Below, piece after piece: positions 34,170-44,441 of a stretch of 64,000 bases of DNA; position 1 is the stretch's first letter, and each line of letters starts with the position of its first letter. The notes beneath the pieces are model-generated. The model ran no database searches and had not been told where the DNA came from. It was given only the letters and a program-made list of their open reading frames with translations. Source of the stretch: Pseudidiomarina tainanensis (lineage in GTDB: Bacteria; Pseudomonadota; Gammaproteobacteria; Enterobacterales; Alteromonadaceae); the NCBI RefSeq assembly GCF_004214835.1, contig NZ_PIQJ01000001.1, positions 620,001 to 684,000 on the forward strand, read 5' to 3'. The position numbers and the translations under genes are program-made.

Positions 34170-37022
34170 ATGACCGACTACAAACACACACTGAATCTGC
34201 CGGAAACTGAGTTTCCGATGCGCGGTAATTTGGCGCAGCGTGAGCCGCAGATGTTGCAACAGTGGTACGCGGATGACGTGTACGGCCTGATTCGCCAAGC
34301 GAAGGCGGGTAAGCCGGTGTTTATTTTGCATGACGGCCCTCCGTATGCGAATGGTGATATTCACATTGGTCACGCGGTGAATAAGATTTTAAAAGACATG
34401 ATCGTGAAGGCGAAAACGCTAAGCGATTTTGATGCGCCATATGTTCCTGGTTGGGACTGTCATGGTTTGCCGATTGAGCTGCAAGTTGAGAAGAAACATG
34501 GCAAGCCAGGTAAAAAACTCAGTGTCGCTGAATTTCGTCAAAAGTGTCGCGAATATGCACTGACTCAGGTCGACGGTCAGCGTGAAGACTTTAAACGATT
34601 GGGCGTGTTTGGGGATTGGGATAATCCATATCTCACCATGAACCCACAGCAAGAAGCTGACAGTATTCGCGCACTTGCCAAAATCATCGCTAACGGTCAT
34701 ATGCAGCAAGGCTTTAAGCCGGTGCATTGGTGTACCGATTGCGGCTCGGCATTAGCTGAAGCAGAAGTTGAGTATCAAGATAAGCGTTCACCGGCAATTG
34801 ATGTTGGTTTTACTCCGGTGAATGAAAGCGAGTTAGTCGGTAAATTTGATCACCCTGAAGGTCACTCGGGCGAAGGTGAGGTGATGGTCGTGATTTGGAC
34901 CACGACGCCATGGACTATTCCAGCAAACCGCGCGATTTCATTACATCCGAGTCTTGATTATACGTTGGTTCAAGTTGAAGCGACCGATGAACGTCCGGCA
35001 ATGCGTTTGGTATTGGCTGATGATTTGGTGAAGTCAGCCATGGAGCGCTGGGGCATCGATGCCTACCACAAACTTGGCTTCGCCAAAGGTCAAGCGCTGG
35101 AAAACGTGAAGGTAAACCATCCGTTGTTTGCTGAGGTGCAGGTGCCACTCATTCTCGGAGAGCACGTGACCACCGACTCGGGTACAGGCTGTGTGCACAC
35201 AGCGCCAGGCCATGGTGTCGACGACTTTATTGTTGGACAACGTTACGGCATTGAAGTGTATAACCCAGTAGGCGATAACGGTGTGTATAAAGATGACACG
35301 CCAATGTTCGCTGGTCAGCACGTAATGAAAGCGAATCCGAATATTGTCGATGCGCTGCAAGAAGCTGGGCGGTTGATTCACCACGAAGCTTATAATCACT
35401 CGTACCCACATTGCTGGCGCCATAAAACGCCAATTATCTTCCGCGCTACGCCACAGTGGTTTATTAGCATGGACAAACAAGGTTTGCGCGCCAAAGCACT
35501 AGAGCAAATTAAGCAAGTGCGCTGGGTTCCGGAATGGGGTCAAAGCCGTATTGAAAGTATGGTGGATGGTCGTCCAGACTGGTGTATTTCGCGTCAACGT
35601 ACTTGGGGTAATCCGATTGCCGTGTTTGTGCGCCGTGACAATGACGAATTACACCCACGTACGCTGGAACTGATGGAAGAAGTCGCTAAACGCGTTGAAA
35701 AAGATGGCATCCAAGCTTGGTTCGATTTAGAAGCGGAAGAGCTATTAGGTGATGAAGCGGCAGAATATCGCAAAGTGACCGACACCTTAGACGTTTGGTT
35801 CGATTCAGGTGTCACGCACGAAGCTGTATTGAATAAAACACCGGGTTTACAGTGGCCAGCGGATTTGTATCTTGAAGGTTCTGACCAGCACCGTGGTTGG
35901 TTCCAGTCGTCGTTATTGACTGGGGTGGCAATGTATCAACAAGCGCCATACAAGCAAGTACTAACACACGGTTTTACCGTTGACGGACAAGGCCGCAAAA
36001 TGTCGAAATCCATCGGCAACGTGATTGCACCGCTTGAGGTCATGAATAAGTTAGGTGGCGATATCTTACGTTTGTGGGTAGCGGCAACAGATTACTCCGG
36101 TGAGATGACCGTTTCTGACGAAATTTTGAAACGTTCAGCAGATAGCTATCGTCGTATCCGTAATACCTCACGCTTTTTATTGGCCAACATTAACGAATTT
36201 GAGCCGAGCAAACACGCCGTAGCCGCTGATGATATGGTCGCTATCGATAAGTGGATTGTCGCGCGTGCGGTGAGCTTGCAAGAAGAAATCCTGACTGCTT
36301 TAGACGATTACCAATTCCACGGCGTGGTGCAAAAAATCATGCACTTCTGCTCTATTGAGTTAGGTAGCTTCTACTTAGACGTGATTAAAGACCGTCAGTA
36401 CACCGCGAAGCGCGACAGCGTGGCGCGTCGCTCATGCCAGACTGCGTTGTACCATATTGCGGAAATGTTGGTGCGTTGGTTGGCACCAATTTGTAGCTTT
36501 ACCGCCCAAGAAATTTGGGATGCGTTGCCGAAGCAACTGGCCAATGGTGAAGCGCGCGCACGTTATGTGTTTACCGAAAGTTGGTATCGTGAAGCGGCAC
36601 AGATTAAAGTTAGTCCAGCCGATAACGCGTTATGGCAGACAGTGCTTGAAGTGCGCGATGAAGTAAACCGTACCCTAGAGCAAGCGCGCCGTGATGATGT
36701 GATTGGTGGTAGCCTGCAAGCCGAAGTGACGGTATATGCTGTTGCCGATATTGCTGCGCAATTAAGCAGTTTGAAAGATGAATTACGATTTGCCTTTATC
36801 ACATCAGCTGTCAGTGTTGTTACTGTTGATAATGCGCCTGAAGGTGCGGTCGCAACTGAGCTAGATGGCGTGTGGGTAAAAGTAACTAAATCTGCTTACG
36901 AGAAATGTGAGCGCTGTTGGCATCATCGTGCGGAGGTTGGCACTATCGCAAACCATCCGACGCTATGCCAACGTTGTGTGACAAACGTTGATGGAGCTGG
37001 AGAGGAGCGCCATTTTGCTTAA
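34170..37022 (+). CDS. ileS: Isoleucyl-tRNA synthetase
   Basis: A 950-aa class I aminoacyl-tRNA synthetase. HIGH-type motif [14 protein letters not shown] near the N-terminus, a CP1 editing domain (about 200-400), KMSKS motif [10 protein letters not shown], anticodon-binding helices, and a C-terminal zinc finger (CERCWHH and CQRCV). AAAAGGA precedes ATG 34170. Full-length, no anomalies. It follows family A copy A4 and overlaps the lspA start. Confidence 0.98.
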   Translation: MTDYKHTLNLPETEFPMRGNLAQREPQMLQQWYADDVYGLIRQAKAGKPVFILHDGPPYANGDIHIGHAVNKILKDMIVKAKTLSDFDAPYVPGWDCHGLPIELQVEKKHGKPGKKLSVAEFRQKCREYALTQVDGQREDFKRLGVFGDWDNPYLTMNPQQEADSIRALAKIIANGHMQQGFKPVHWCTDCGSALAEAEVEYQDKRSPAIDVGFTPVNESELVGKFDHPEGHSGEGEVMVVIWTTTPWTIPANRAISLHPSLDYTLVQVEATDERPAMRLVLADDLVKSAMERWGIDAYHKLGFAKGQALENVKVNHPLFAEVQVPLILGEHVTTDSGTGCVHTAPGHGVDDFIVGQRYGIEVYNPVGDNGVYKDDTPMFAGQHVMKANPNIVDALQEAGRLIHHEAYNHSYPHCWRHKTPIIFRATPQWFISMDKQGLRAKALEQIKQVRWVPEWGQSRIESMVDGRPDWCISRQRTWGNPIAVFVRRDNDELHPRTLELMEEVAKRVEKDGIQAWFDLEAEELLGDEAAEYRKVTDTLDVWFDSGVTHEAVLNKTPGLQWPADLYLEGSDQHRGWFQSSLLTGVAMYQQAPYKQVLTHGFTVDGQGRKMSKSIGNVIAPLEVMNKLGGDILRLWVAATDYSGEMTVSDEILKRSADSYRRIRNTSRFLLANINEFEPSKHAVAADDMVAIDKWIVARAVSLQEEILTALDDYQFHGVVQKIMHFCSIELGSFYLDVIKDRQYTAKRDSVARRSCQTALYHIAEMLVRWLAPICSFTAQEIWDALPKQLANGEARARYVFTESWYREAAQIKVSPADNALWQTVLEVRDEVNRTLEQARRDDVIGGSLQAEVTVYAVADIAAQLSSLKDELRFAFITSAVSVVTVDNAPEGAVATELDGVWVKVTKSAYEKCERCWHHRAEVGTIANHPTLCQRCVTNVDGAGEERHFA

Positions 37023-37527
37023 TAAGCCAACTGATTTACAAAAGCGCGCCAGTGGCCTGCGCTTTTTGTGGCTAACCTTATTACTTATTGTTTTGGATCA
37101 ATTTACCAAGCAATGGGTGATTCGTGTTTTCGATTTATACGAAAGCATTGAGGTGATGCCCTATTTAAATTTGACCTACGTGCGTAACATGGGCGCCGCC
37201 TTTAGCTTCTTGAGCGATCAAGGTGGCTGGCAACGCTGGTTATTCACATTCTTAGCTATTGCGGTAAGCGTGGTGTTACTGATTTGGTTACGCCGCAATC
37301 CGGCCAATATGTGGCGCCAAAACCTTGCCTTTGCGCTGATATTAGCCGGCGCTATTGGTAATGTTATTGACCGCATTATGTATGGCTACGTTATCGATTT
37401 TATTGATGTGTATGTGAATGAATGGCATTGGCCAGCGTTTAACGTTGCCGATATGGCGATTACTATCGGTGCCATTCTCATGTTGTTAGAGGCGTTCTTC
37501 GAACAACGCCAGGAGCCACAGTCATGA
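37015..37527 (+). CDS. lspA: Lipoprotein signal peptidase (signal peptidase II)
   Basis: A 170-aa inner-membrane aspartyl protease with four transmembrane helices that removes signal peptides from diacylglyceryl prolipoproteins. Catalytic aspartates are in GNVIDRI and FNVADMAI; conserved [10 protein letters not shown] is present. TTG 37015 is preferred because GGAG lies seven bases upstream and the length fits the family; in-frame starts at 36988 (TTG) and 36991 (ATG) would extend it into ileS. It overlaps ileS by 8 bp and fkpB by 4 bp (ATGA). Confidence 0.95.
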   Translation: MLNKPTDLQKRASGLRFLWLTLLLIVLDQFTKQWVIRVFDLYESIEVMPYLNLTYVRNMGAAFSFLSDQGGWQRWLFTFLAIAVSVVLLIWLRRNPANMWRQNLAFALILAGAIGNVIDRIMYGYVIDFIDVYVNEWHWPAFNVADMAITIGAILMLLEAFFEQRQEPQS

Positions 37528-37964
37528 TCAGTCGTCTCCCGATCGAACACGGTCGCGAAGTGATTTTGCATTTTACTATTAAGTTAACCGACGACTCGGT
37601 TGCCGACAGTACGAAAATGTCGGGCAAACCAGCAAAGTTTCGAATGGGCGACGGCTCGTTGACGGAAAATTTTGAGTCTTGCTTGGTCGGCTTAAAAGCG
37701 GGTGATGAGCGAGAGTTTGAACTCGCGCCAGAAGACGCTTTTGGTATGCCGAACAAAGATAACTATTATCAAGTAGATACCACCAAATTCGGCGCAGATC
37801 GCCCCGAAGTTGGTCAGATTTTCACGTTTCCGCAACCTGATGGTACGGAGTTGCCGGGCATTGTCCGAGCCATTAATGATCAGTTTGTGACGATTGATTT
37901 CAATCATCCGTTGGCGGGACAGCGTGTGCGTTTCGCGGTTGAAATCATTGAGGTAAACCCTTAA
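37524..37964 (+). CDS. fkpB: FKBP-type peptidyl-prolyl isomerase, SlpA type
   Basis: A 146-aa FKBP-fold isomerase with an inserted IF-type chaperone domain: HFTIKLTDDSVADST, KPAKFRMGDGSL, GDEREFELAPEDAFG, GQRVRFAVEIIEV. It helps fold proteins in the cytoplasm. ATGA overlap with lspA and position before ispH follow the standard gammaproteobacterial order. A family A element follows its stop. Confidence 0.94.
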   Translation: MISRLPIEHGREVILHFTIKLTDDSVADSTKMSGKPAKFRMGDGSLTENFESCLVGLKAGDEREFELAPEDAFGMPNKDNYYQVDTTKFGADRPEVGQIFTFPQPDGTELPGIVRAINDQFVTIDFNHPLAGQRVRFAVEIIEVNP

Positions 37965-37974
37965 AAGACGAAAG

Positions 37975-38063
37975 CGATATTGGCTATTGGATATTAGATA
38001 TTAGAACTGATGTATCGGGTATTTGTGTTTTCGCTAATATCTAATATCCAATAGCTAATATCG
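37975..38063 (+). repeat. Family A heptad inverted repeat, copy A5
   Basis: Left arm 37975-38004 and right arm 38034-38063 are near-perfect inverse copies (one G:T difference) around a spacer with GATGTATCGGGTATTTGTG. The right arm ends 14 bp before the ispH start codon. Confidence 0.92.
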
Positions 38064-38077
38064 TACTTGGAGTTTTT

Positions 38078-39019
38078 ATGAATATTGTTTTGGCGAATCC
38101 GCGTGGTTTTTGTGCCGGTGTTGACCGAGCGATTACGATTGTTGAACGCGCATTAGAGATTTTTGAGCCGCCTATTTATGTGCGTCACGAAGTGGTGCAC
38201 AACAAATACGTGGTGGATTCGCTACGGGCGCGCGGCGCCGTATTTGTTGATGAACTGCATGAAGTGCCAGACGATAGTATTGTGATATTTTCCGCTCACG
38301 GGGTATCGCAGGCGGTGCGCCAAGAGGCGAAAGACCGTGGTTTGCGCGTATTTGATGCGACTTGTCCGTTGGTAACGAAAGTTCATATGGAAGTGACGCG
38401 TGCTAGCCGCAAAGGACATGAATGCGTATTGATTGGTCATGCTGGACACCCTGAAGTGGAAGGCACTATGGGTCAGTACAATAATCCAAAAGGCGGCATC
38501 TATTTGGTGGAATCGGTTGATGATGTGGCCAAGCTGGAAGTTAAAGATCCGATGCAATTGCATTACATGAGCCAAACCACTTTGTCGGTTGATGATACGG
38601 CTGATGTGATTGATGCGTTACGCGAGAAATTTCCGGAAGTACAAGGTCCGCGCAAAGATGATATTTGCTACGCCACGCAAAATCGTCAGGATGCTGTGCG
38701 TGACTTAGCGGGCGAGGTTGACGTATTGCTCGTTGTGGGAGCGCGTAACAGCTCGAACTCAAACCGCTTACGTGAACTTGCTGAGAAAATGGGCACGCCG
38801 GCCTATTTGATAGATGATGCTACCTGCATTGATCAGGCTTGGCTTGAAGGTAAAGAGAACGTTGGTGTCACAGCTGGCGCATCGGCACCGGAAGTCTTGG
38901 TTCGCGATGTGGTGAAAAAACTGCAAGCATGGGGCGGCCAAACGGTGCAAGAACGCAGCGGCCGCGAGGAAAATATCACTTTCTCCATCCCACCAGAACT
39001 CCGTGTGGTTGAACTTTAA
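38078..39019 (+). CDS. ispH: 4-hydroxy-3-methylbut-2-enyl diphosphate reductase
   Basis: A 313-aa iron-sulfur enzyme for the last step of the MEP isoprenoid pathway, making IPP and DMAPP. Three cluster cysteines are visible in GFCAGV, DATCPLV and [10 protein letters not shown]; substrate-binding motifs include [18 protein letters not shown] and the SSNSNRL loop. TTGGAG precedes ATG 38078, just beyond family A copy A5. Last gene of the ribF-ispH cluster. Confidence 0.97.
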   Translation: MNIVLANPRGFCAGVDRAITIVERALEIFEPPIYVRHEVVHNKYVVDSLRARGAVFVDELHEVPDDSIVIFSAHGVSQAVRQEAKDRGLRVFDATCPLVTKVHMEVTRASRKGHECVLIGHAGHPEVEGTMGQYNNPKGGIYLVESVDDVAKLEVKDPMQLHYMSQTTLSVDDTADVIDALREKFPEVQGPRKDDICYATQNRQDAVRDLAGEVDVLLVVGARNSSNSNRLRELAEKMGTPAYLIDDATCIDQAWLEGKENVGVTAGASAPEVLVRDVVKKLQAWGGQTVQERSGREENITFSIPPELRVVEL

Positions 39020-39028
39020 AACCAAATA

Positions 39029-39117
39029 CGATACTAGCTATTGGATATTAGATATTAGAAACGATGCATCGGGTATTTGTGTTTCCTCTAATATCTAATA
39101 TCTAATAGCTAATATCG
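39029..39117. repeat. Family A heptad inverted repeat, copy A6
   Basis: Left arm 39029-39058 and right arm 39088-39117 lie between the convergent ispH and pilin genes. The flanks extend the inverted repeat imperfectly (AAAACCAAATA on the left, CTTTCGGTTTT on the right), which would give a T-tract after the hairpin on both strands. Confidence 0.9.
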
Positions 39118-39126
39118 CTTTCGGTT

Positions 39127-39510
39127 TTACTGCCAACAGGCGGCGGGGGTTTTTTGATCGTTTTGATTAATGCTCATCGTCACACACTCCGTATCTGAAA
39201 CCTGTGCTCCTTTCGCTGTCGCCGTTAACGTATATGTTTCAGCGGCAATGTCAGATGTACTAAAAGTGTAAAATTCGCTTGACGATGTAAAGCCAAGATC
39301 AGCAATAGTGGCGTAGCTGGTATTGCGTAATCTATACTCTTCTTGCGCCATCTGTAATTTCAGTAATTCGCCCATGGCGTCTGCTCTGCGGCTCTGTTTA
39401 ACGTAGTCAGTAAAGTTTGGATAAGCGATGGCTGCGATGATACCGATGATAGCAACGACAATCATTAATTCGATTAAGGTCATGCCGCTTAACTTTTTTT
39501 CAACTTGCAT
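39127..39510 (-). CDS. Type IV pilin, PilE-like
   Basis: A 127-aa prepilin. A short basic leader ends in Gly10, then the processed N-terminus MTLIELMIVVAIIGIIAAIA with the conserved Glu at position 5. Position +1 is Met rather than the usual Phe. The globular part has a Cys pair near the C-terminus (TECVTMS and AACWQ), typical of the pilin D-region. It is either a minor pilin of the PilE class or a small major pilin. It diverges from the fimT-like gene, so it belongs to the minor pilin cluster. Confidence 0.85.
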   Translation of the reverse strand: MQVEKKLSGMTLIELMIVVAIIGIIAAIAYPNFTDYVKQSRRADAMGELLKLQMAQEEYRLRNTSYATIADLGFTSSSEFYTFSTSDIAAETYTLTATAKGAQVSDTECVTMSINQNDQKTPAACWQ

Positions 39511-39578
39511 TTATTCCACCTGTTTATACTATGCTAAGTGCATCTGTTCATTAGTACGATAATTTTGGACCAAACGCA

Positions 39579-40106
39579 ATGCGTCAAGGATTTACTTTAC
39601 TCGAACTTATTATCACGTTGTTAATTCTCAGCATTGTGCTGGGTTGGGGCGTGCCTGCGACCATTGAAATGGCGCGGACGATGCGTTTGCAAGGGGCGGC
39701 ACAAGATACCTATGGCTTGCTGCAGTATGCACGCTCCGATGCTTTGAGTAGCGGCGAGAATCGATTCGTTGTTTGGGATGACGAAAATGGTGAATGGTGT
39801 GCCGCCGTCGCTGACAATAATGATTGTGATTGCTTAACAGAAGATTGCTCTATCGACGGTGTTTTGCGACAGATTAATGGTTCTGATTATTCGGGCGTGA
39901 TGATGGCATCTGCAGCATTTTCAGGAGGTGATCATACCCGCTTTGACGCGCTCCGAGGTTTGGCTGAAGGCAACGCTGGCACAGTAAGTTATCAATTGCG
40001 CGACAGCAGTAACGCAGTGGAGCGTGAAGTGCGCGTGGTGGTGAGTACGCTAGGTCGCTTGAGATATTGCCAAGTGGGCGGTGTGGGGAGTTATCCAGCA
40101 TGTTAA
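39579..40106 (+). CDS. Minor pilin, FimT/GspH-like
   Basis: A 175-aa prepilin with leader MRQG followed by FTLLELIITLLILSIVLGWG (Glu5 conserved) and a GspH-like globular domain (QYARSDALSSGENRFVVWD). Cys residues are clustered at DCDCLTEDCS. First of four overlapping minor pilin genes, which probably form the pilus tip complex that primes assembly. The next gene overlaps its end by 7 bp. Confidence 0.83.
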   Translation: MRQGFTLLELIITLLILSIVLGWGVPATIEMARTMRLQGAAQDTYGLLQYARSDALSSGENRFVVWDDENGEWCAAVADNNDCDCLTEDCSIDGVLRQINGSDYSGVMMASAAFSGGDHTRFDALRGLAEGNAGTVSYQLRDSSNAVEREVRVVVSTLGRLRYCQVGGVGSYPAC

Positions 40107-40711
40107 AGCAACGCGGCTTGTCACTCGTCGAATTGATGATCACGATTACGCTTGGTTTGATCTTAATGGCAGCGCTAACGTCGGTATTTTCAGCAACGTT
40201 AGGCACAAATTCGCGTAGTTTACAATTGAGTCAACTCCAAGAAGAATCAACGGCGGTAATGGACTTGCTGATGGGGGACCTACGCCGAGCAGGATACCGG
40301 GGTAACGCTCATTTGTTAGTTGTGGACCCCGATAATGCGGTAACGACTTTTAATAATTCCATCAGCGTTTCGCAGCATCCGAGTGAAGTTGCATCGAGTT
40401 GCTTATTGTTTGAGTACGATGCTGATAACGACGCGGTGCACGATGGCGCTGCAGAACAGTTTGGTTATCGCTTGCGCAACGGTCAGGTACAGCGCCGGCA
40501 AGGCGGAGCTACGTGCGATCAAGACGGCTGGGAAGGATTAACCAGCCCAGATTTAATTCAAGTTGATGTGCTGGAGTTTATTTTAACCGAGCGCATGCTC
40601 GATGAAGTTAATGAACAGGTTGTTGAGGTGTTGATGGTAGTGTCACTGCCAAGCGACGCCGAAGTATCACGCGAACTTTCAACAGAGGTGGTGCTGCGCA
40701 ATGCGTTTTAA
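40100..40711 (+). CDS. Minor pilin, PilW-like
   Basis: A 203-aa prepilin with leader MLKQRG, then LSLVELMITITLGLILMAAL, and PilW-type features (LLMGDLRRAGYRGN). ATG 40100 overlaps the fimT-like stop; an in-frame start at 40067 would precede the leader and is not used. Third-position Glu5 is kept. Confidence 0.83.
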   Translation: MLKQRGLSLVELMITITLGLILMAALTSVFSATLGTNSRSLQLSQLQEESTAVMDLLMGDLRRAGYRGNAHLLVVDPDNAVTTFNNSISVSQHPSEVASSCLLFEYDADNDAVHDGAAEQFGYRLRNGQVQRRQGGATCDQDGWEGLTSPDLIQVDVLEFILTERMLDEVNEQVVEVLMVVSLPSDAEVSRELSTEVVLRNAF

Positions 40712-41798
40712 ACAATCGGGCTTTGCCACAATTACAATCACTGTACTTCTACTCTCTGTAATCATTCTGGTTACGTTATATACCGCGCGCTTTAAAGTGC
40801 AGGAGCAGCGTATCACTCGTAATCACGCCAGTATGCAGGAAGCGACCATGGTAGCTGATGCAGCAATTGAACAGATTGTCATGGAAGTGAACGCAGAGAA
40901 GTCTAATCTGGATCGTACTATTGCGGGCGTGATTGGTGGCGCCCAATACAATGCCACGTTATCGAGTACGCGTTTCGATGACACCATTCGCGGCGATGTT
41001 GATATTGTCGACGTGGTGCTGACGGCTACTTCAGCAGATACACGTGCTACGCGCACATTACGCCAACAAGTTGCAGTATTACCGATGCTTCGTTCGGCGC
41101 CCGACACGCCAGTTGCCATCAAAGGTAGTATGAACGTTTCTGGTAACTTTGAAGTGGTTGCGAATCCTAACGGCGGTGGTGACGGTGTGCCATTGTCGAT
41201 ATGGACCGAGGGTGATGTTGATATTAACGGTAGTGGCACCACTTGCGGTCAACAAGAATATACCGAAGGTAATTGTTCGTCGCAGCCATTCAGTGAGCGC
41301 GGCGACCATGGCGTCGATATTTTAGACAACGACCCGAATTTTCCTGATGATTTACTTGAATATTTGTTTGGTGTGCCTGAAGCACAATGGCAATCATTAC
41401 GCGACTCTGCTAATCAAATTGTTAACGGTTGTGATTCCATTGGACCGGCCTCAACAGGTTTGATTTGGGTGGTTGGGGACTGTTCGCCGTCGGTGAATAT
41501 TGGCTCGCTTGAGAACCCCGTCGCCTTGGTTATTCAAGACGGTAGTTTGGCGATTAACGGTAACACTGAAGTCAATGGCCTAGTGTTTGCATTTCGAACA
41601 CCGGGTAATTTGGCAACCCATGAATTAAAACTTAATGGTGGCGCGACGATTAATGGCGCAGTGATGGCGAACTTCGACCCGACGCTGTCGAACGGAACCT
41701 TGCTGGTGCGCTATCACGAAGAAGTGCTGACGAATTTAATCAGTAATGATGCCTTTAAACGAGTACTTCGAGTAGGAGGAAGCTGGCGTGATTTCTAA
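40701..41798 (+). CDS. Minor pilin, PilX-like
   Basis: A 365-aa protein with a PilX-like N-terminus (FKQSGFATITITVLLLSVII, where the usual Glu5 is absent) and ADAAIEQ, followed by a long C-terminal region rich in Asn/Gly turns (SLAINGNTEVNGLVFAF, LNGGATINGAVMANF), like a polymer-forming beta-helix. It overlaps its neighbours by 11 bp on each side, so the four pilin genes form one operon. Confidence 0.78.
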   Translation: MRFKQSGFATITITVLLLSVIILVTLYTARFKVQEQRITRNHASMQEATMVADAAIEQIVMEVNAEKSNLDRTIAGVIGGAQYNATLSSTRFDDTIRGDVDIVDVVLTATSADTRATRTLRQQVAVLPMLRSAPDTPVAIKGSMNVSGNFEVVANPNGGGDGVPLSIWTEGDVDINGSGTTCGQQEYTEGNCSSQPFSERGDHGVDILDNDPNFPDDLLEYLFGVPEAQWQSLRDSANQIVNGCDSIGPASTGLIWVVGDCSPSVNIGSLENPVALVIQDGSLAINGNTEVNGLVFAFRTPGNLATHELKLNGGATINGAVMANFDPTLSNGTLLVRYHEEVLTNLISNDAFKRVLRVGGSWRDF

Positions 41799-43716
41799 TT
41801 CAGCTAACATAACGCACAAACGCGGCTTCACCTTTGTTGAAGTGCTTGTTGCATTGGTCATTATCGCGATTGGCGTAACGGGCTTGGTGAGCCTGCAGCG
41901 AACCTTCATGCAAAGTTCGGTAAGAGCTGCGGAACATGCGACAGCGCTTAAAATCGCACAACAACGTCTCGAAGAATTAAGGTTCGAAGTCTATGCCGAC
42001 ATCGACGCAGGTACCGATAGTGTTTCGTTAGACGATAAAACCTACGAAGTCAGTTGGACCGTAGCACCGCAATACTTTAATGGCTTATGGCGTACAACTG
42101 GTGACCCCGACCTACCTAACCCGTTGCCGCCATCCCCTGATGCAAAATCGGTGATAATTGATGTGGCGTGGCAAATGCGCGGTGGCGAAGATCAAACTCT
42201 GAGTTTAGAGGGTTGGATTGGACGGATTGCGATGCGTGATGGTGGTTTAGCGGTTACAGCACCGCCGCCACGTAACGAGCCGAGTGTGACCTATAACCCT
42301 GGTGCGGCGCCAGAGGTTATCGCGGTGAAATTGACCGAAGATGGCACGGCTACCAAGTATCAAGTGAAAGAAACCACGCGTCCGACGCCGACGGTTATGC
42401 AACGTGGCGAACGGCTGACGGTTCGCTTTGATACGGTCACCTACGATGAGGCAACGCAAACGCAGCGTGTGGAAGACTTTATCACCATTAACTGTTCCTG
42501 CATGTTTACCGGCATTGAGTCAGAGGCGCAAACGCCACACCGTTTAACGCTAAAAGATGGACGTTTAGTCTTGGATCCGAATGGTGGTCAGCTAACGCGT
42601 AAAATGACCGGTATCGTCAATCCTGCGGTCACAGATCAACCAGAGCTCTGTACCCAATGTTGCCGCGACCATCATGATAACAGCACGATGGTCAATGAGC
42701 AGGTCGTTTTTAAGTACGACACTAACCGCAAAACCAACGGGAATCATCGGCACTTTTATCGAGACGCGAGTGGTAATTTAGTTGAAGCCAACCAAGGCTC
42801 CAACAACGTCTACGAAGAATCCTGCCGTATGCGCCGCATCGATGGTTGGTATGCAATGTATCCAGATTGGCAATTCCATGCGGTGACGGCAACCTCGGCC
42901 GGCTACTTGATCAATGAAGTCGGGGCACAAACCTATACGCAATATGTGCGCGATGTAGTTCGGGCGTTAGTCATGGACTCAGCGTTACCAACAGCGCCAA
43001 GCGGGCGCGATATTTCGGTGGCGCCTGGTTCGTATCAGCTAATTGGTCGTGGTATTTATTTGGATGACATGACCGATGCGCACCTTGCAGAAGTGCGTCA
43101 GTCGATATTGAATAATGAACCGGATTGGATTGCCAAAGTGCCATTTTATGAAGTTAACTTAACTTTGTTGGGCCTTTGGGAAACCACCAATACAGCGGTT
43201 GCTGATGTCACCAATGAACCAATTCAAACCATTGTTGACCCCGAACAGAATTACTACGGAACTTACAGCCGCGGTCGTATCAGCGCGCTTGACGGCGGCA
43301 TTGCGACGGTAACGATGAATGCGGCATTGGGTAATGCCAGTGTTCTAGGTAGTCAACCGATTCACCCGCTTGAGGATGGCGAGCTAAGCAGTAGCGTTAA
43401 TGTGACGGTAACGGCGTCGGACGGTACTACGCCACTCTACTCAGTGACCGGCGAAATTTATTGCTTACAATATAATGGCGATGCCTGTAAAAACACGCAT
43501 TATCGCGACGTGAATGTCGCCGGTGTTGACGTAACCTGTACGTATTCTAAACAAGGTAACGCCGACACGGGCTCATATGCGTGTAATGGTATTCCAGCGG
43601 GCACCTCAACGGTGATTAACTTTAGTAAATCCGGTTTCACCTTTACACCATCGAGCGTGACCATCTCGAATTTAAGTGCGAATGAAGTTCACAACGTTCG
43701 AATGGACGAAAATTGA
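41788..43716 (+). CDS. Very long PilV-like minor pilin
   Basis: A 642-aa protein with a prepilin N-terminus (HKRG then FTFVEVLVALVIIAIGVTGLV) and PilV-like start (ATALKIAQQRLEELRFEVY). Typical PilV proteins are under 200 aa; here about 450 extra residues follow. They include a Cys/His-rich segment (NCSCMF, CTQCCRDHHDN, SCRMRRIDGWY; about 230-350) and a C-terminal carboxypeptidase-regulatory-like beta domain (about 545-642). The large ectodomain may act as an adhesin or substitute for a tip adhesin, since no pilY1 gene follows. Function of the added part is inferred. Confidence 0.75.
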   Translation: MISNSANITHKRGFTFVEVLVALVIIAIGVTGLVSLQRTFMQSSVRAAEHATALKIAQQRLEELRFEVYADIDAGTDSVSLDDKTYEVSWTVAPQYFNGLWRTTGDPDLPNPLPPSPDAKSVIIDVAWQMRGGEDQTLSLEGWIGRIAMRDGGLAVTAPPPRNEPSVTYNPGAAPEVIAVKLTEDGTATKYQVKETTRPTPTVMQRGERLTVRFDTVTYDEATQTQRVEDFITINCSCMFTGIESEAQTPHRLTLKDGRLVLDPNGGQLTRKMTGIVNPAVTDQPELCTQCCRDHHDNSTMVNEQVVFKYDTNRKTNGNHRHFYRDASGNLVEANQGSNNVYEESCRMRRIDGWYAMYPDWQFHAVTATSAGYLINEVGAQTYTQYVRDVVRALVMDSALPTAPSGRDISVAPGSYQLIGRGIYLDDMTDAHLAEVRQSILNNEPDWIAKVPFYEVNLTLLGLWETTNTAVADVTNEPIQTIVDPEQNYYGTYSRGRISALDGGIATVTMNAALGNASVLGSQPIHPLEDGELSSSVNVTVTASDGTTPLYSVTGEIYCLQYNGDACKNTHYRDVNVAGVDVTCTYSKQGNADTGSYACNGIPAGTSTVINFSKSGFTFTPSSVTISNLSANEVHNVRMDEN

Positions 43717-43796
43717 TGAGTAAGGCTTATATGGCCTTGTAAACCTGTGGTACTATCGGATCACTTTTGTTGACCCGATAGGTTGCCTCAACTCCA

Positions 43797-44441
43797 ATGT
43801 CTGTTGTTATCGAAGCCAAACAACTCACGTCGGTACGTGCAGGACGCACGTTATTCTCTGCACTCTCGCTGCAACTCGGCGGCGGTGAAATACTCCATGT
43901 TGAAGGGCCAAACGGTGCAGGGAAATCCACGCTGCTACGTATTATTGCGGGTCTGCTGCAGCCACTTGAAGGCGAAGTTTGGCTATTCGGGCAACCGCAA
44001 CAGGATGACCCTGAACTTTGGCAACGCCAAACCTTGTTTATTGGACATAAGCCGGCGGTAAAAGCCGAACTGACCGCACTCGAAAACCTCCACTTTCAAT
44101 CGCAACTTGATGGTGCCGCGCATGTTGATGCATGGCAGTTGCTAGAAACCGTTGGCTTATTAGGCCTCGAGGATATTCCCGCACAACAGCTCTCAGCCGG
44201 CCAACAACGGCGTATTGCCTTAGCACGACTATGGTATAGCCAAGCAAAGTTGTGGATTTTAGATGAGCCATTTACGGCTCTCGACACCTACGGCATTGAG
44301 TTATTGCATCAACGCTTTCAACGCCACCTTGAACAAAGTGGTTCAATTATTTTAACCTCGCATCAACCGCTTTCGTGGTCTGGTGAACGATTACAAAAAA
44401 TTCGTATCGAACATAACGACGAGGAACTCGTTTATGAATAG
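43797..44441 (+). CDS. ccmA: Heme exporter ATP-binding protein CcmA
   Basis: A 214-aa ABC ATPase: Walker A GPNGAGKSTLL, signature LSAGQQRRIALARL, Walker B LWILDEPFTALD. With CcmB, CcmC and CcmD it releases holo-CcmE during cytochrome c maturation. First gene of a complete ccmABCDEFGHI operon in which nearly all genes overlap. A short inverted repeat (CTATCGG/CCGATAG, 43753-43781) lies just upstream. Confidence 0.95.
   Translation: MSVVIEAKQLTSVRAGRTLFSALSLQLGGGEILHVEGPNGAGKSTLLRIIAGLLQPLEGEVWLFGQPQQDDPELWQRQTLFIGHKPAVKAELTALENLHFQSQLDGAAHVDAWQLLETVGLLGLEDIPAQQLSAGQQRRIALARLWYSQAKLWILDEPFTALDTYGIELLHQRFQRHLEQSGSIILTSHQPLSWSGERLQKIRIEHNDEELVYE

Noticed and set aside
43753-43781. Regulatory hairpin upstream of ccmA
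   Set aside because: Only a 7-bp stem with a 15-base loop; no supporting promoter or repeat elsewhere.
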